NCBI GenBank assembly: GCA_963579025.1
Contig: CAUZFZ010000058.1
Span: forward strand, 1-51,840
DNA length: 51,840 bases
Reading direction: 5' to 3'
Source of the DNA: CAUZFZ01 sp963579025
GTDB taxonomy: Bacteria; Planctomycetota; Planctomycetia; Planctomycetales; Planctomycetaceae
Positions within the stretch are counted from its first letter, which is position 1; each line of letters starts with the position of its first letter. Below the pieces are notes generated by a model. That model was not told where the DNA came from. It saw only the letters and a program-made list of their open reading frames with translations, and ran no database searches. Shown piece after piece: positions 24,501 to 32,232 of the stretch. The position numbers were made by a program, and so were the translations under genes.

Positions 24501-26090
24501 ATCAGTTTGGAGCGTTCCCGCAGCTAGCGCTTCCGAGGCTTGCCAGGCGACATCGGCTGGCGCGAGGCCGGCGAAGTACGGGCCGCTGGCAGTCGCTTCG
24601 GCTAGTTCCCATGCTGCGTCCGCTAGCGCCAGGTCCGACTCACGCGTTGCCCACGCCATCGCTTCGGCCGAGTCCCACACTGTTCCCGCCGAATCGACCG
24701 CCGATTCCAGTGTCGCATACGCAGCCGCTTTTGCGCTCAGCCACGTGGTCATCGCCGAGTTCGCCGCTGATTCGGATGTCGCCCACGCGGACGCCTCGGC
24801 GGATACCCAGTTACTCTCGGCTGCGGCGATAGCCGAATCCCAGCTGACCTTCGCTGCTTCGGAGTCGATGTACCAGGTCGCGTCGGCGGATTGTTCGGTC
24901 GATTCGTATGCGGTCCAGGCGGAAGCCTCGGTCGAGGACCGGGTACTCCAAGCCGCGATTTGCGCATTCGTCAGGGCCGCTACCGCGGCATCAATTTCGG
25001 CCTGGGTCGTCGCGTTGAAAATAGCTAGCTCGTATACCAGCCAGGCCGCGTCCATGTTATTCAAATAGTCCATTGTCGCCTGATCAGAAATACTCACGTA
25101 CGACTGATACGCTGGGTCCACGACCGCGTTGTAGTTTGCCGTCGCGGCATCCAGGTCACTAACGAATGCCACATCCGTCGCCGCGTCGATCGAGGTGTCG
25201 TATGCGACATCGGCCGCATCAACCGCAATGTTATAGGCGGATGTCGCCGCGTCGATCGAGGTGTCGTACGCAGCGTCAGGGACAACCATGGTCGAGTCGA
25301 ATGTCGCTTCCGCCGACGTGATCGCGGCAGTAAAGGCGGTATTCGCGACATCAACGGCGTTGTTGTAAGTCGACTCTGCAGCATCCGCTGAATTCGAGTA
25401 GGCGGTATCGGCTACCGAGATGGCCGAGTCGTACGCACTGACGACCGCAGCCACCGCGCTGAAATAGATAACGTCAGCAGCATCGACCGCTAGGTTGTAG
25501 GTGATGAGGCCAGTGGGTATCGACGAGTCGAATTGTTGATCTGCTGCATCTAAAGCCAGGTCGTAGGCGAATAAGACCGAATCCATGGCGAAATCCAACG
25601 TTTGGTTCGCGCCGTCCACTACGTTGTCGTACACGGTCTGTGCTGAAAAAACCGTGCTGTCATGCGTGCCATCCGCAGCGTCCATAGTCGTGTTGTACGT
25701 ATCTTCGACAAACATCATCTCAAAATCAAAGGCGGTATCCTCCATGTCGACTGCCCAGTCATAGACAGTGGATGCCGAAGTGATCGACTGTGCCATGTCG
25801 GCATCAGCGACGCCGATAGCCGCGATGTACTCGGTAGTCCAGGTGTTTACGGCCGTGTTGAAGGCCTGGTCTGCGGCATCGAGGTCTGCCCGGTACACCG
25901 TGAACTCAAGATCAATCGCTGCTTCACACGTTGCACACAGCAAAGTTCGCACTTCGAGAACGTCTGCCGCGACCGGGACGGCACTCGCACGTTTTCGACG
26001 TCTAGGCTTTTGATACGAATGCTGCGGCCATGCCGCGGTCCAGGAATTACACGCGGCGGCAATTGACTTCAGCCAGTCGATGTTCTTCAT
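21564..26090 (-). CDS. Giant hendecad-repeat protein with a polymorphic-toxin-like C-terminus
   Basis: The 1508-residue protein has four parts. First, residues 1-55 carry a basic segment (KPRRRKRAS) and VLEVRTLL (44-51), resembling the LEPR-XLL motif of planctomycete giant extracellular proteins. Second, about residues 60-1300 are almost entirely 11-residue repeats. They are of two flavours, (A/T)YDxxxDxAxx and xWxxxExxAxx, arranged as two diverged copies of a ~625-residue unit separated by PAYQSYVSI-type breaks. Third, residues ~1302-1365 are a hydrophobic segment, LDVAGLVPGIGILADVPNA to AAVPVIGQGTKG, like the pre-toxin regions of polymorphic toxins. Last come a Lys/Ala-rich linker (~1363-1421), a Gly-rich hinge and a ~55-residue basic C-terminus ending DKWIKDWIRKNGGG. 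The toxin activity is not recognisable. ATG 26090 was chosen over an in-frame TTG at 26105. Function as a secreted stalked toxin is inferred. Confidence 0.85.
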   Translation of the reverse strand: MKNIDWLKSIAAACNSWTAAWPQHSYQKPRRRKRASAVPVAADVLEVRTLLCATCEAAIDLEFTVYRADLDAADQAFNTAVNTWTTEYIAAIGVADADMAQSITSASTVYDWAVDMEDTAFDFEMMFVEDTYNTTMDAADGTHDSTVFSAQTVYDNVVDGANQTLDFAMDSVLFAYDLALDAADQQFDSSIPTGLITYNLAVDAADVIYFSAVAAVVSAYDSAISVADTAYSNSADAAESTYNNAVDVANTAFTAAITSAEATFDSTMVVPDAAYDTSIDAATSAYNIAVDAADVAYDTSIDAATDVAFVSDLDAATANYNAVVDPAYQSYVSISDQATMDYLNNMDAAWLVYELAIFNATTQAEIDAAVAALTNAQIAAWSTRSSTEASAWTAYESTEQSADATWYIDSEAAKVSWDSAIAAAESNWVSAEASAWATSESAANSAMTTWLSAKAAAYATLESAVDSAGTVWDSAEAMAWATRESDLALADAAWELAEATASGPYFAGLAPADVAWQASEALAAGTLQTDETAAEAAWVVAEAAASGTYDSAAAAAVTAWESTETPANTTLELAIAAATTVWEQTEATAWTAYESSEATAENTRNLEVAAAQTALEAAVNTALADWTVAENQASTTFESATTAEATVHAQAVTTARDTFETQVTWIMDGVSQSSFTLSPGTEAALNAEYQVFLADVAFADQTYDTSIAVGSAAYVAAIGVADPARDLTFDTESAAYTSAITASDTAFDAAMSAAESTYDTTINTANVTYDSAILSAQSAYDTVLAGAQLTFDSTVDSAETAYNLAVDAADLQFNSSTAAANTAYNLTVDAADVTYQGAVDAADSPYDSAISLAETVYLSAADTAWSAYISLVDIANTDFTNEVALAEAAYDSTMDTENVAYDSSIDASKTGYDDAVDMADSAYAAEIASADASLESDLDAATASYDGVVDPAYQSYVSIVDQATMDYWSAMDVAWLEYDAAVMSATSSSEVQAAESALTNAETAAWNNWSSAAASAWTAFESTEQSADATWYADADAANDTWATAFTTADSNWESAEASAWATYESDADSAMTTWLNAEGTTKATLQSAVDLAGTTWDSSEGAAWVTYESDMALADAAWEQAEATAVSAYDTDLAAADAAWDASESQAWSTRETAVADAETAWEQAEAAAWTTFDSAASDALTALESTEASADSTQESAIDAATTAWEQTEATAMAANDAAVVTAVNTRNQAVDAAKTAFELAVSTAIATWTTEEDQTSTTLESDKADAANVFVASTATARGTFIAAASALLAADTAGTVGFWDWAQGVLDVAGLVPGIGILADVPNALISGGRGNYGEAGMNALAAVPVIGQGTKGAQLANKTRKAYNAAKAAKAAAKAKKAKKLAEAAKRAKAAKAAKTPEAVKKAEAAKAAAKKAEPAQAGIGSGAGRSGGRQPGHTDGPGASNSGAQQRIKDAKQKKDASKAATKKAIQAQAEKAWKALDKDVRKLLGDKDKWIKDWIRKNGGG
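22190..25910 (-). repeat. Two diverged ~1875-bp tandem units of 33-bp hendecad repeats
   Basis: Matching landmarks in the two halves lie 1875 bp (625 codons) apart. The segment ttgttcggtcgattcg occurs at 24891 and 23016, and the codons for AAIGVAD occur near residues 90 and 715. Inside each unit a 33-bp period runs in frame for almost the whole length. The boundaries given are approximate. Confidence 0.8.
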
Positions 26091-26187
26091 GATTGGTGCT
26101 TTCAAAGGGAAAAGAAAGGCACGTTCATCCGAAGCGTGGTTGGAAAGCAGACCGTTCGATCACCTGGAAATAATTGTTCTAGACAAG

Positions 26188-26203
26188 AGTTCTTTAAAGA
26201 ACT
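26188..26203. promoter_or_regulatory. Perfect 16-bp palindrome, candidate operator of the toxin-like gene
   Basis: agttctttaaagaact reads the same on both strands and overlaps the proposed -10 box. A shorter related site, aagaa-cgg-ttctt, lies at 26256-26268 upstream of the -35. Both share GTTCTT half-sites, as expected for one dimeric regulator. No regulator gene is adjacent. Confidence 0.55.
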
Positions 26204-26227
26204 ATTCAAGTTCGACGGTTTTGTCAA
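26199..26227 (-). promoter_or_regulatory. Candidate sigma-70-type promoter for the toxin-like gene
   Basis: On the minus strand a consensus -35 TTGACA (26227-26222) is followed by 17 bp and a weak -10 TAGTTC (26204-26199), about 110 bp before the ATG. The surrounding 120 bp are only about 34% G+C by hand count, much lower than the genes around. Confidence 0.5.
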
Positions 26228-26337
26228 ATATGCACACAATATTAGTTTCCATTGAAAGAACGGTTCTTCGCAAAGTGTAGTGGCTGTCAGGGGTGCTGAG
26301 AGTGTTCGGAGCGTTGCCGTTCCGGGAAGCTTTCGGG

Positions 26338-26550
26338 ATGACCACTCTCTCAGAACACGACCGCCGGCTGCTGGGTCTGGATGGCACCTGGCAGGTTGTG
26401 GATGTCGAACTTTCGTTGGAGCGGCAGCAAGTCCGGATTCGGCTGCAGGACAATCGGAAAGCGCCGATGTGCTGTCCCGAGTGTGGTGAGCACCGGCCGC
26501 GGCACGATCATGCTCTGGAGCGTTCGTGGCGGCACCTTGACACCATGCAG
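26338..26550 (+). pseudogene. ISL3-type transposase, N-terminal remnant
   Basis: The reading frame from the ATG at 26338 gives LSEHDRRLLGLDGTWQVVDV, then RKAPMCCPECGEHRPRHDHA and ERSWRHLDTMQ. This is the N-terminal zinc-finger part of ISL3 family transposases, which bind the IS ends. Full enzymes are about 400 residues; this stops after ~71. The frame then runs straight into the 29-bp repeat and a stop, so the DDE catalytic domain is missing. It is a deletion remnant that cannot transpose by itself. The frame is open a little further upstream (to 26293). I found no confident terminal inverted repeat. It marks old transposition beside the toxin-like locus. Confidence 0.75.
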
Positions 26551-26556
26551 GACACC

Positions 26557-26585
26557 GACGAGGGATTCACCGAGGATTCGCAGCG
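26557..26585 (+). repeat. 29-bp dispersed repeat, copy 2
   Basis: This is the partner of 20173-20201 (27 of 29 identical). It begins exactly where similarity to ISL3 transposases ends, and its right part overlaps the 3' end of the large PQQ protein gene on the other strand, so that gene's final residues may also be repeat-derived. Confidence 0.7.
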
Positions 26586-29500
26586 TTAGGCTGGCGTCGC
26601 GCGGCCGGCATGAATCCGATCGATGTTTCCATCCATGAGCCGCAACTGCAACCACCTCCGCCTTCCGGCGAGAGCAACATGCCGCCGGCCGGGATCGTGC
26701 TGAGCCAGCAGTCCGGACGCAGGCGTGGCCAGACAGTCGATTTGCCTGTTTCACTGTCCCACACAGTTACATTTCCCGACCGGAAGAACAGCGCATTCGA
26801 CGTGCAGGCATACGTCCCGCAACCGCCGCCGGGCATGCTGATTCCCAGCGGCTTGCCGTCCGTCAGTGACAGCACCTGCGGTCGGACAAATAACTTGTCC
26901 CCCACAATCGCCGGACGAGACAGTGCCTTCCCGTGATCACCCTTGCCTTCAATCCAGCCGACGGTCTGTTCCCACAATTGGCGTCCGTCCGTATCTGACA
27001 TGGTAGACACCTGAAACTTCGCGCCCGCCGAAGAGACGATGACCAGCTTGTCCTGCGCATGAGCCATGTAGAACGCGACCGTGCCATCAACCGTGTCTAT
27101 CGACTTTTCCCATAACTTCGATCCGGTGTTGGCATCAATAGCCACCAGGAACTGGTCCTTCCAGAGTTCGGGCGAACCCAGTCGGCGGTCTTGAGATGCC
27201 GTGACGTCCGCATGCCGACATTCGACGAAGTAGACGACGCCATTTGAGATCGTAATTGTCGGGTTCAGGACAACACCGCTTGACCAGCTCCAGGCTTCCG
27301 AACCGTCCTCGGCCATCCGGGCAAACAGCCGATCGCTCCCAATCTGAAACGTGGAAGGACCACTGCGCGCGTCGTGCCAGCCAGACTTGCCCCAGTAGTC
27401 CTGCCATGACGACCCGGCTTTCACGGACGTGCCAATCAACTTGTCGCCCGCGCGGGCGACGAAGCCCCAGTCGGTCTTCCAGCCCTCGCGGTCAATCGAT
27501 TCGACATCATGCATCCGGACGACCTCGCCCGTCGCCGCATTGATCTGCCAGACTTTGTCGCGGACGACAGCGAAGACATTCTCGCGATCGGCGCACCAGT
27601 TCCCTGCGTCACGCGGAACGTTGAAGCGAGAGAATCCGGGGATTTCCAATGACCACAAAACTGAGCCGTTGTACGAGTCGAGTGCGATGATGCGTTCCAG
27701 CCCCTGCAGGAACAGCCGCCCGCCTGCCGCCAGAGGTGATGGCTTCCGCCCGCTGCGATCGGCCTGGTACCGCGGTCCAGGGCGACCGACCCATTGCACG
27801 GTCAGGTCATTGGACGATCGGGCTCCCATCAGTGTTTCGCCCGCGAATGCGGTGTTGTCCGGGGTGCCGTACAGGTGAGTCCACTGTCCGACGTCCTGCC
27901 ACTTGTCACTCCGGATAATGCTCCAGAGACCGTTCTCATCTTCGAATGTTGTGACGTTGAGATCGGGGTTGGCCGAGTGGATCTGCTTGAGGACTTCCAA
28001 TCCCTCGAACTGGCCGGCATGCCCCAGAACGGCGATTCCCGTATCGGGTAGAAGCAGTCGCGTCAACTCGGACGGCGTCGTGGGTAACTCGTCGCCCAAC
28101 GGTCTTTCTGTGACAACCAGGTTGGCCCAGTGTCCCACGAACGGCAATCGGTCCAGTCGATTGACATGGTGGATGCTGACGCGCACGCCGTACGCGGGAG
28201 CAAGCGAGTCACGCAACCGTCGAACTCGAGCCGCATCGTCATCGACACAAACCAGCCGCAGTCTGGTCTGACGGATCAACTCGCGACAGATCGTCCCATC
28301 GGTCAGGCCCACCACAACAGCAACGCCGCGATCAACTCCTGATAGCGTACCAATCCGGCGGACCGTTCTGGCGGCGCCGGAGTCGTCACCGTCCGGACTC
28401 TCATCCGGAGTGAGAGGCGGCACCGTGTAGTTGAAGAACGTGTCGCATTCGAATTCCCGCGATTCAACTCGCTGCCCGGAAATGTCAGCGCGGATGACAT
28501 ATGAGTAGATCCGATTCCGTTTCAGGTTCTGCAGTCGCACTTCATGGGTGCGTGTCGGCGTCTCATCTTCATGTACGACAGGATCGCTCGTTGGTCCGCT
28601 CATCGGATTCAACTGCAAGTTCGTCATTGATGGCTCGTCGGTGTGCCATCGCACAATCGCCTCACTCGGTCCGGTGAATTCGAGCCACGGTCCGGTCGCT
28701 ACTTCGAATGGCTGAGTTGGCAACGGAAACGCGTCGGCTTTGGCAGAGTAGTGCGACGCAATTTCTTCGGCTGACAGAACGTCGTCGTAGACACGAACTT
28801 CGTGAATAGCCCCGCGCAGGCGGTGGTACTCGTCTTTGTCGTGATAGGCACCGATCTCATAAAATGCCTGCGGCGGATATCGAATGTCGCCGGACTGCAC
28901 CTTCGATGTCGCGACTGGCTGACCGTTGACATACAGAATCATCGTCGAGCCATCGTAGGTCGCGGCCACATGTTGCCAGTGCCCGAGCGTGAAATCGGAC
29001 TTCGCAGTCAGATATGTCAGCCTACCATTGCCCTCAGTTCCTGCGATGGCGAAGCTGAATTTCGAGTCGCGGTAACCGAGTAACCAGCCGCGTTCGAAGT
29101 CACCGTTGTCCTGGACGGCTCCGACCAGACCACCCCACGTCAGCGGATCGTCAATCCGCACCCATGCTTCGGCCGAAATCGTTCGCTTGGGCAACTTCGC
29201 TTCGCGGTGATTCTCAGCCACCAGCACGCTTTGGCCGCTGCCATCCAACTCAAGTGCCTGCCGTTTGCCGACTGTCACGAGCCCGGCTCCGGTTGTTGTG
29301 CGGCCCGGACGACCACTCGCCAGATTGTCGACGTGTTTGCCGCGAACATGCGGAGTCTGAAACACCCAGCGTCCCAGCAGATGCTCGTCTTTGACGGGCT
29401 TGACCGGAATCAGTGTTGATGAAGCCGACGCCGGTAGCGCTCCCGATTTCGCGATCGTCTGCGAATCTGAGCTGGCCGCAAACGAATAGATTGCTCCCAC

Positions 29501-30706
29501 ATCGGTGCTGACCCATACGCGGCCATTGGCGATCGCCAGCCCGTACGCCTTGCCGTCAACGGAATTCTGCCACACGCGTTTCCCGCTCGTCGCATCAAAC
29601 GCCGCGACGGCATCTTCGCCACCGGCAAACACCAGATTGCCCGCTCCGGCCAGCGACAGACGCAGTTCACACGGAACCTGAAACAGCACTTTGCGAGTCG
29701 CCAGGTCGGACGCAATCAGCTCGTCGTCTGCCAGCATGTACGACGCTCGCTCGCTGACGACCAGCGCGCTGCCTCGGCCGTACCCGGCCACCATTTCCAT
29801 GGTCTTCGGATCACTGCGTCCAATCCCGCCGCGTCGCGAGTCAGTCGCCGGCCCATGAAAGATGGTGGAATCCAGCGAGACCACGACGATTGAGCCGCCG
29901 CCACTTTTCTTCAGCGTGCCCAGATCACCGCCGTCTGCACGACCGAAAATCTGAGGGGCCACTCGTCCCTGAGGAAACAGAACGAGTTTCGAAGACAATG
30001 CAGGCGAACCCTCAAGTGTCCGTCCATTCAATTTGCGAACGAACGTCCCGGCACCTTCGAGCTTCCCGCTGCTCGCATTCACCGAGCACAAATACGTCGC
30101 TTCCCACGGCAGCATGCCGCACGCGAACCACGCGTTCTCGCCGTTGATCAGCACGCCTGTCCGGCACGGAGCCTGCGGGATCAGTCGCCCATTATTGAGG
30201 ATCAACGGACCCGGCTCGGCGGGCCGAAACCGCCAGATGAGCTCGCCGCTTTCCGCATCGAGGCAGTAGGCAAACCCGTCATCTGATCCAAAGAAGACCC
30301 GACCATCAGCGATGGTCGGCGCGATTCGGACAGGCGCATCAGTCACGAACTTCCACCGCACCTGGCCGCTGGCCGCATCGAGACAGCGAACGGCATCATC
30401 CGCCGACGAGCCAAAGTAAACGGCATCGCCGACAGACACGACATGGAACACCAGGTCGTAGCTGCGCATGGATGGCAGATCACGGATGCGAGCGTACGCG
30501 TCCCACTTCGCGGGACCATGCCACGCCGGTTGGGGTGGAAATGCAGATCGCCAGACCCACTCCTGCATCAGCTTCCCGGAGTCGATTTTCTCTCCGCTGT
30601 ATCCACTGCGGCGCGCGTCGTGCTGCCAGGTGGACCAGTCTTCGGCCTGATTCGTTCCCGCGATACTCACGACCAGAATTACCACTGCCAAAATCAGTCG
30701 CATCAT
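26567..30706 (-). CDS. Multidomain PQQ-type beta-propeller protein with LamG and methyltransferase-like insertions
   Basis: This is an exported protein of 1379 residues. A signal peptide (RLILAVVILVVSIAGTNQAE) follows the first of two ATGs at 30706. The parts in order are: a PQQ_2 propeller at ~22-430 (WSTWQHDARRSGYSGE, repeated CLDAxSGxLxWxF blades); a LamG/concanavalin jellyroll at ~442-655 (ISAEAWVRIDDPLTWGG, HVAATYDGSTMILYVNG); an FN3-like domain at ~672-765; a Rossmann-like segment at ~785-900 (GVAVVVGLTDGTICREL, LVCVDDDAARVRRLRD) resembling an S-adenosylmethionine methyltransferase fold; and a second propeller at ~920-1379 (QGLERIIALDSYNGSVLW). It is probably periplasmic. No catalytic role can be assigned. 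It is divergent from another PQQ protein across 147 bp. Confidence 0.88.
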   Translation of the reverse strand: MMRLILAVVILVVSIAGTNQAEDWSTWQHDARRSGYSGEKIDSGKLMQEWVWRSAFPPQPAWHGPAKWDAYARIRDLPSMRSYDLVFHVVSVGDAVYFGSSADDAVRCLDAASGQVRWKFVTDAPVRIAPTIADGRVFFGSDDGFAYCLDAESGELIWRFRPAEPGPLILNNGRLIPQAPCRTGVLINGENAWFACGMLPWEATYLCSVNASSGKLEGAGTFVRKLNGRTLEGSPALSSKLVLFPQGRVAPQIFGRADGGDLGTLKKSGGGSIVVVSLDSTIFHGPATDSRRGGIGRSDPKTMEMVAGYGRGSALVVSERASYMLADDELIASDLATRKVLFQVPCELRLSLAGAGNLVFAGGEDAVAAFDATSGKRVWQNSVDGKAYGLAIANGRVWVSTDVGAIYSFAASSDSQTIAKSGALPASASSTLIPVKPVKDEHLLGRWVFQTPHVRGKHVDNLASGRPGRTTTGAGLVTVGKRQALELDGSGQSVLVAENHREAKLPKRTISAEAWVRIDDPLTWGGLVGAVQDNGDFERGWLLGYRDSKFSFAIAGTEGNGRLTYLTAKSDFTLGHWQHVAATYDGSTMILYVNGQPVATSKVQSGDIRYPPQAFYEIGAYHDKDEYHRLRGAIHEVRVYDDVLSAEEIASHYSAKADAFPLPTQPFEVATGPWLEFTGPSEAIVRWHTDEPSMTNLQLNPMSGPTSDPVVHEDETPTRTHEVRLQNLKRNRIYSYVIRADISGQRVESREFECDTFFNYTVPPLTPDESPDGDDSGAARTVRRIGTLSGVDRGVAVVVGLTDGTICRELIRQTRLRLVCVDDDAARVRRLRDSLAPAYGVRVSIHHVNRLDRLPFVGHWANLVVTERPLGDELPTTPSELTRLLLPDTGIAVLGHAGQFEGLEVLKQIHSANPDLNVTTFEDENGLWSIIRSDKWQDVGQWTHLYGTPDNTAFAGETLMGARSSNDLTVQWVGRPGPRYQADRSGRKPSPLAAGGRLFLQGLERIIALDSYNGSVLWSLEIPGFSRFNVPRDAGNWCADRENVFAVVRDKVWQINAATGEVVRMHDVESIDREGWKTDWGFVARAGDKLIGTSVKAGSSWQDYWGKSGWHDARSGPSTFQIGSDRLFARMAEDGSEAWSWSSGVVLNPTITISNGVVYFVECRHADVTASQDRRLGSPELWKDQFLVAIDANTGSKLWEKSIDTVDGTVAFYMAHAQDKLVIVSSAGAKFQVSTMSDTDGRQLWEQTVGWIEGKGDHGKALSRPAIVGDKLFVRPQVLSLTDGKPLGISMPGGGCGTYACTSNALFFRSGNVTVWDSETGKSTVWPRLRPDCWLSTIPAGGMLLSPEGGGGCSCGSWMETSIGFMPAARRQPNAANPR

Positions 30707-30853
30707 GTCGCTCCCCAACGGGCTGATGATCCTGCCGCATGCCGTGCTGCTTCCGGGTCGAGGCATCGCCTATGCAATGAGACGTGACCTGATCCCGCAA
30801 TTCCGCTACACGTGCATCGTACAGAACTCTGCCCCGCCCGGTGAGGCCCGACC

Positions 30854-32179
30854 ATGACGACTCGTCTTCCAGCGTCTCTGATCCTGATCGCTCTCTGTGG
30901 TATCGCGACGTGCGCGGCAACGGCCAACGCAGAAAACTGGCCGGGGTGGCGTGGACCACGGGGCGATGGAACCAGCGTTGAGGACAACATCCCGATCAAA
31001 TGGGACGGGACGACCGGTGAGAACATTCACTGGAAGGTCAAAGTTCCTGGCACCGGGCACGCGTCGCCGGTTGTGTGGGGTGACACAGTAATCCTCGCCA
31101 CGTGCCTGTCAGACCAGGAGTCCGAACAGAAGCAGCGCATGTTGGTCTGTCTTGATCGCAAGACCGGTAAGACGCGCTGGGAGCGCCCCGTACTCAGCTC
31201 GTTGCTCGAATCGAGACATTCGCTTAACAGCTATGCATCCGGTACGCCGGCGACTGATGGCGAACTGATTTATGTCTCGTTTCTGTCGGTCGATGGTCGC
31301 ACGATTCCCGCACCGAACGTCGGCACGCCGCGGGCAATTACCCCTGGTGAGATGGTCGTGGCCGCATTCGACTTCAAGGGAAATCAAAAGTGGATTACTC
31401 GACCCGGCGAGTTCATCAGTGCTCACGGTTTCTGCAGCAGTCCGGTGCTGTATGAAGATCTGGTGATTGTGAACGGAGATCACGACGGGAAGTCGTATGT
31501 GGCCGCTCTCAACAGGAGCACTGGTAAAATTGTGTGGAAAATCCCGCGCGTCCACGGCATTCGCAGCTATGTAACTCCGATCATCCGCGACGTGGCCGGG
31601 AAGACGCAGATGGTGTTCTCGGGCAGTCAGCGAGTCGTCAGTCTGGATCCTCGTACCGGGTCAGCCCACTGGCTCATTGAAGGACCGACGGAACAGTTTG
31701 TCGCTTCGATGGTGTTTGACGGCGAACGGTTCTTTATGGCGTGCGGATACCCGACGCATCACGTCATCGCCATCAGGCCCGATGGCACCGGCGATGTCAC
31801 CGACACGCATGTTGTCTGGGAGAGCAAGGAAGCGAAGTGCTACGTGCCTTCGCCGGTCCTGGCGGGTGGTTATCTGTTTGTCGCAGACGACCGTGGCACG
31901 GCCAATTGTTTCAATGCGAAGACCGGTGAGCGTGTCTGGCAGGATCGATTGGGCAGCCACTTCGACTCATCGCTGGTCGCAGCCGGTGGACTCGTCTACT
32001 TCCTGGGCCGCGACGGCATCATGCGCGTCGTCGAACCTGGCCCTGAGATGAAGATCGTTGCCGAGAATCCGCTCGGCGATTCCTGCTTTGCATCACCAGC
32101 GATTTCAGATGGACAGATCTTCGTACGTGGTGAAGAGCATCTATTCTGCATCGGTGCGACAACATCCGCCGCGAATTGA
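30854..32179 (+). CDS. Exported PQQ-like beta-propeller protein
   Basis: The 441-residue protein has a signal peptide (LPASLILIALCGIATCAATANA) directly followed by ENWPGWRGPRGDGTS, the usual start of planctomycete PQQ-like propellers. Blades repeat the pattern LDRKTGKTRWER, FDFKGNQKWITR, LNRSTGKIVWKI, LDPRTGSAHWLI and FNAKTGERVWQD, giving a seven- or eight-bladed propeller like BamB or quinoprotein dehydrogenases. No quinoprotein catalytic residues could be identified, so it may be a structural or binding protein. Its divergent neighbour has the same fold, and the pair may be co-regulated from the 147-bp gap. The start ATG is preceded by a purine-poor leader. Confidence 0.88.
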   Translation: MTTRLPASLILIALCGIATCAATANAENWPGWRGPRGDGTSVEDNIPIKWDGTTGENIHWKVKVPGTGHASPVVWGDTVILATCLSDQESEQKQRMLVCLDRKTGKTRWERPVLSSLLESRHSLNSYASGTPATDGELIYVSFLSVDGRTIPAPNVGTPRAITPGEMVVAAFDFKGNQKWITRPGEFISAHGFCSSPVLYEDLVIVNGDHDGKSYVAALNRSTGKIVWKIPRVHGIRSYVTPIIRDVAGKTQMVFSGSQRVVSLDPRTGSAHWLIEGPTEQFVASMVFDGERFFMACGYPTHHVIAIRPDGTGDVTDTHVVWESKEAKCYVPSPVLAGGYLFVADDRGTANCFNAKTGERVWQDRLGSHFDSSLVAAGGLVYFLGRDGIMRVVEPGPEMKIVAENPLGDSCFASPAISDGQIFVRGEEHLFCIGATTSAAN

Positions 32180-32232
32180 CATGACGTGAGTTTTGATCAG
32201 CCCGCAGACTTCGCTGAGAGTGAGAGCACGCG

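Noticed and set aside
22411..25068. Long repetitive plus-strand frames opposite the stalk (for example 163 and 261 codons)
   Set aside because: They are mirror frames of the minus-strand hendecads, without start signals or domains; the minus frame is open for 1500 codons.
22190..25910. 33-bp periodic DNA as a possible CRISPR array or minisatellite
   Set aside because: The period is in frame, the units are degenerate at DNA level, there are no unique spacers, and no cas genes are present.
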